64,000 nucleotides of DNA from Sphingomonas japonica (lineage in GTDB: Bacteria; Pseudomonadota; Alphaproteobacteria; Sphingomonadales; Sphingomonadaceae), in contig NZ_VDYR01000001.1 in assembly GCF_006346325.1 (NCBI RefSeq), positions 1,860,001-1,924,000 on the forward strand. The letters run 5' to 3'. Below, piece by piece: positions 63,359 through 64,000 of this stretch. The position numbers and the translations under genes were made by a program. The notes beneath the pieces were generated by a model. That model was given only the letters and a program-made list of their open reading frames with translations, searched no databases and was not told where the DNA came from. Positions within the stretch are counted from its first letter, which is position 1; the number at the start of each line of letters is the position of its first letter.

Positions 63359-64000
63359 ATGCCGCGCATCACCGCCGCCCGGGTGATCGTCACCTGTCCG
63401 GGCCGCAACTTCGTAACCCTGAAGATCGAATGCAACGACGGCACCACCGGCGTCGGCGACGCGACGCTCAACGGACGCGAAATGGCGGTGGCAAGCTACC
63501 TGTCCGATCACGTCGTCCCCTGCCTGGTCGGACGCGATGCGCATCGCATCGAGGATATCTGGCAGTATCTCTACAAGGGCGCCTATTGGCGACGCGGCCC
63601 GGTGACGATGACCGCGATCGCCGCGGTCGATACGGCGCTATGGGACATCAAGGGCAAGCTTGCCGGGTTGCCGGTCTATCAACTGCTTGGCGGCGCCGCG
63701 CGCGACAGCGTCATGGTCTATGGCCATGCCAACGGCGCAACGATCGAAGACACGATCGCCGCAGCGCGCGACTATCAGCAGCAGGGGTACAAGGCGATCC
63801 GGTTGCAATGCGGCATTCCGGGCATGGCTAGCACCTATGGCGTGTCCAAGGACCGCTTTTTCTACGAGCCGGCCGATGCCGACCTGCCGAGCGAGAATGT
63901 CTGGTCAACCAGCAAATATCTCCGCATCGTGCCCGAACTGTTCAAGGCTGCGCGCGAGGCGCTTGGCTGGGACGTCCACTTGCTCCACGACATTCACCAC
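63359..64000 (+). CDS. manD: Mannonate dehydratase, enolase superfamily (partial, 3' end missing)
   Basis: The first 214 codons of a gene running off the right edge. The protein reads [20 protein letters not shown] and includes [59 protein letters not shown] and [10 protein letters not shown], diagnostic of the ManD subgroup. It dehydrates D-mannonate to 2-keto-3-deoxygluconate in glucuronate breakdown. A GAGAGGA ribosome site precedes the ATG. ManD-group enzymes vary in activity, so some may act on gluconate or not at all. Confidence 0.9.
   Translation, partial: MPRITAARVIVTCPGRNFVTLKIECNDGTTGVGDATLNGREMAVASYLSDHVVPCLVGRDAHRIEDIWQYLYKGAYWRRGPVTMTAIAAVDTALWDIKGKLAGLPVYQLLGGAARDSVMVYGHANGATIEDTIAAARDYQQQGYKAIRLQCGIPGMASTYGVSKDRFFYEPADADLPSENVWSTSKYLRIVPELFKAAREALGWDVHLLHDIHH

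Overview
The window is high-GC DNA from an alphaproteobacterium, most probably a sphingomonad (Sphingomonas or a close relative). The pointers are a PgmG-type phosphoglucomutase/phosphomannomutase, MipZ in place of MinCDE, the cpoB-tilS-ftsH order, glnK-amtB, a Caulobacter-type oxidative xylose pathway, and a palindromic repeat of a kind I recognise from sphingomonad genomes. I found no tRNA, rRNA, insertion sequence, CRISPR array or prophage. The window begins inside a formaldehyde dehydrogenase gene and ends inside a mannonate dehydratase gene.

Layout. (1) 1-12.9 kb is a stress and redox region: formaldehyde dehydrogenase, aldo/keto reductase, a GGDEF-EAL protein, a GlxA-type regulator, a cNMP-binding/flavoprotein fusion, a DsbA-like protein, a MEDS-LuxR regulator, a Crp/Fnr regulator, and a tight operon of ABM monooxygenase, PfpI protein, UvrA2-like ATPase and an unknown protein. 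Four genes here have TTGAY-N4-GTCAA boxes placed like FNR/FixK activator sites, and the Crp/Fnr protein encoded in the middle has the matching E-x-x-S-R recognition helix. (2) 14.7-24.5 kb is a nine-gene minus-strand operon with a divergent LacI regulator. It encodes a periplasmic glucoside 3-dehydrogenase (GMC subunit, Tat hitch-hiker subunit, cytochrome c), a 3-keto-disaccharide hydrolase, three TIM-barrel isomerase/lyase-like proteins, a Gfo/Idh/MocA dehydrogenase and an MFS importer. A perfect LacI-type operator lies in the divergent promoter region. (3) 24.5-50.6 kb is mostly housekeeping: ptsP, a RodZ-like protein, cpoB, tilS, ftsH, lysC, ubiG, tldD, glnK-amtB (sigma-54 promoter and intrinsic terminator), panC, mipZ and pgmG, plus a chromosomal ccdAB module and several unknown small genes. 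(4) 50.7-64 kb is a glucuronoxylan locus. On the plus strand are a GH43 lipoprotein, xylulokinase, xylose isomerase and a second GH43 enzyme. Convergent to them are GH67 alpha-glucuronidase, alpha-ketoglutarate semialdehyde dehydrogenase, a cupin-8 protein, 2-keto-3-deoxyxylonate dehydratase and D-xylose dehydrogenase. Mannonate dehydratase is divergent from the glucuronidase.

How the parts work together. In region 4, beta-xylosidases and alpha-glucuronidase release xylose and (methyl)glucuronic acid from xylo-oligosaccharides. Xylose can enter either the isomerase/kinase route or the oxidative Weimberg route, and mannonate dehydratase serves the uronic acid branch. Three copies of a TGNTAGCGSTATCR operator precede the three transcription units, which suggests one LacI-type regulator encoded outside the window. 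In region 2, the signal peptides place oxidation and cleavage of 3-keto-glycosides in the periplasm, followed by import and cytoplasmic processing. Functions are read from motifs and family knowledge; no similarity search was run.
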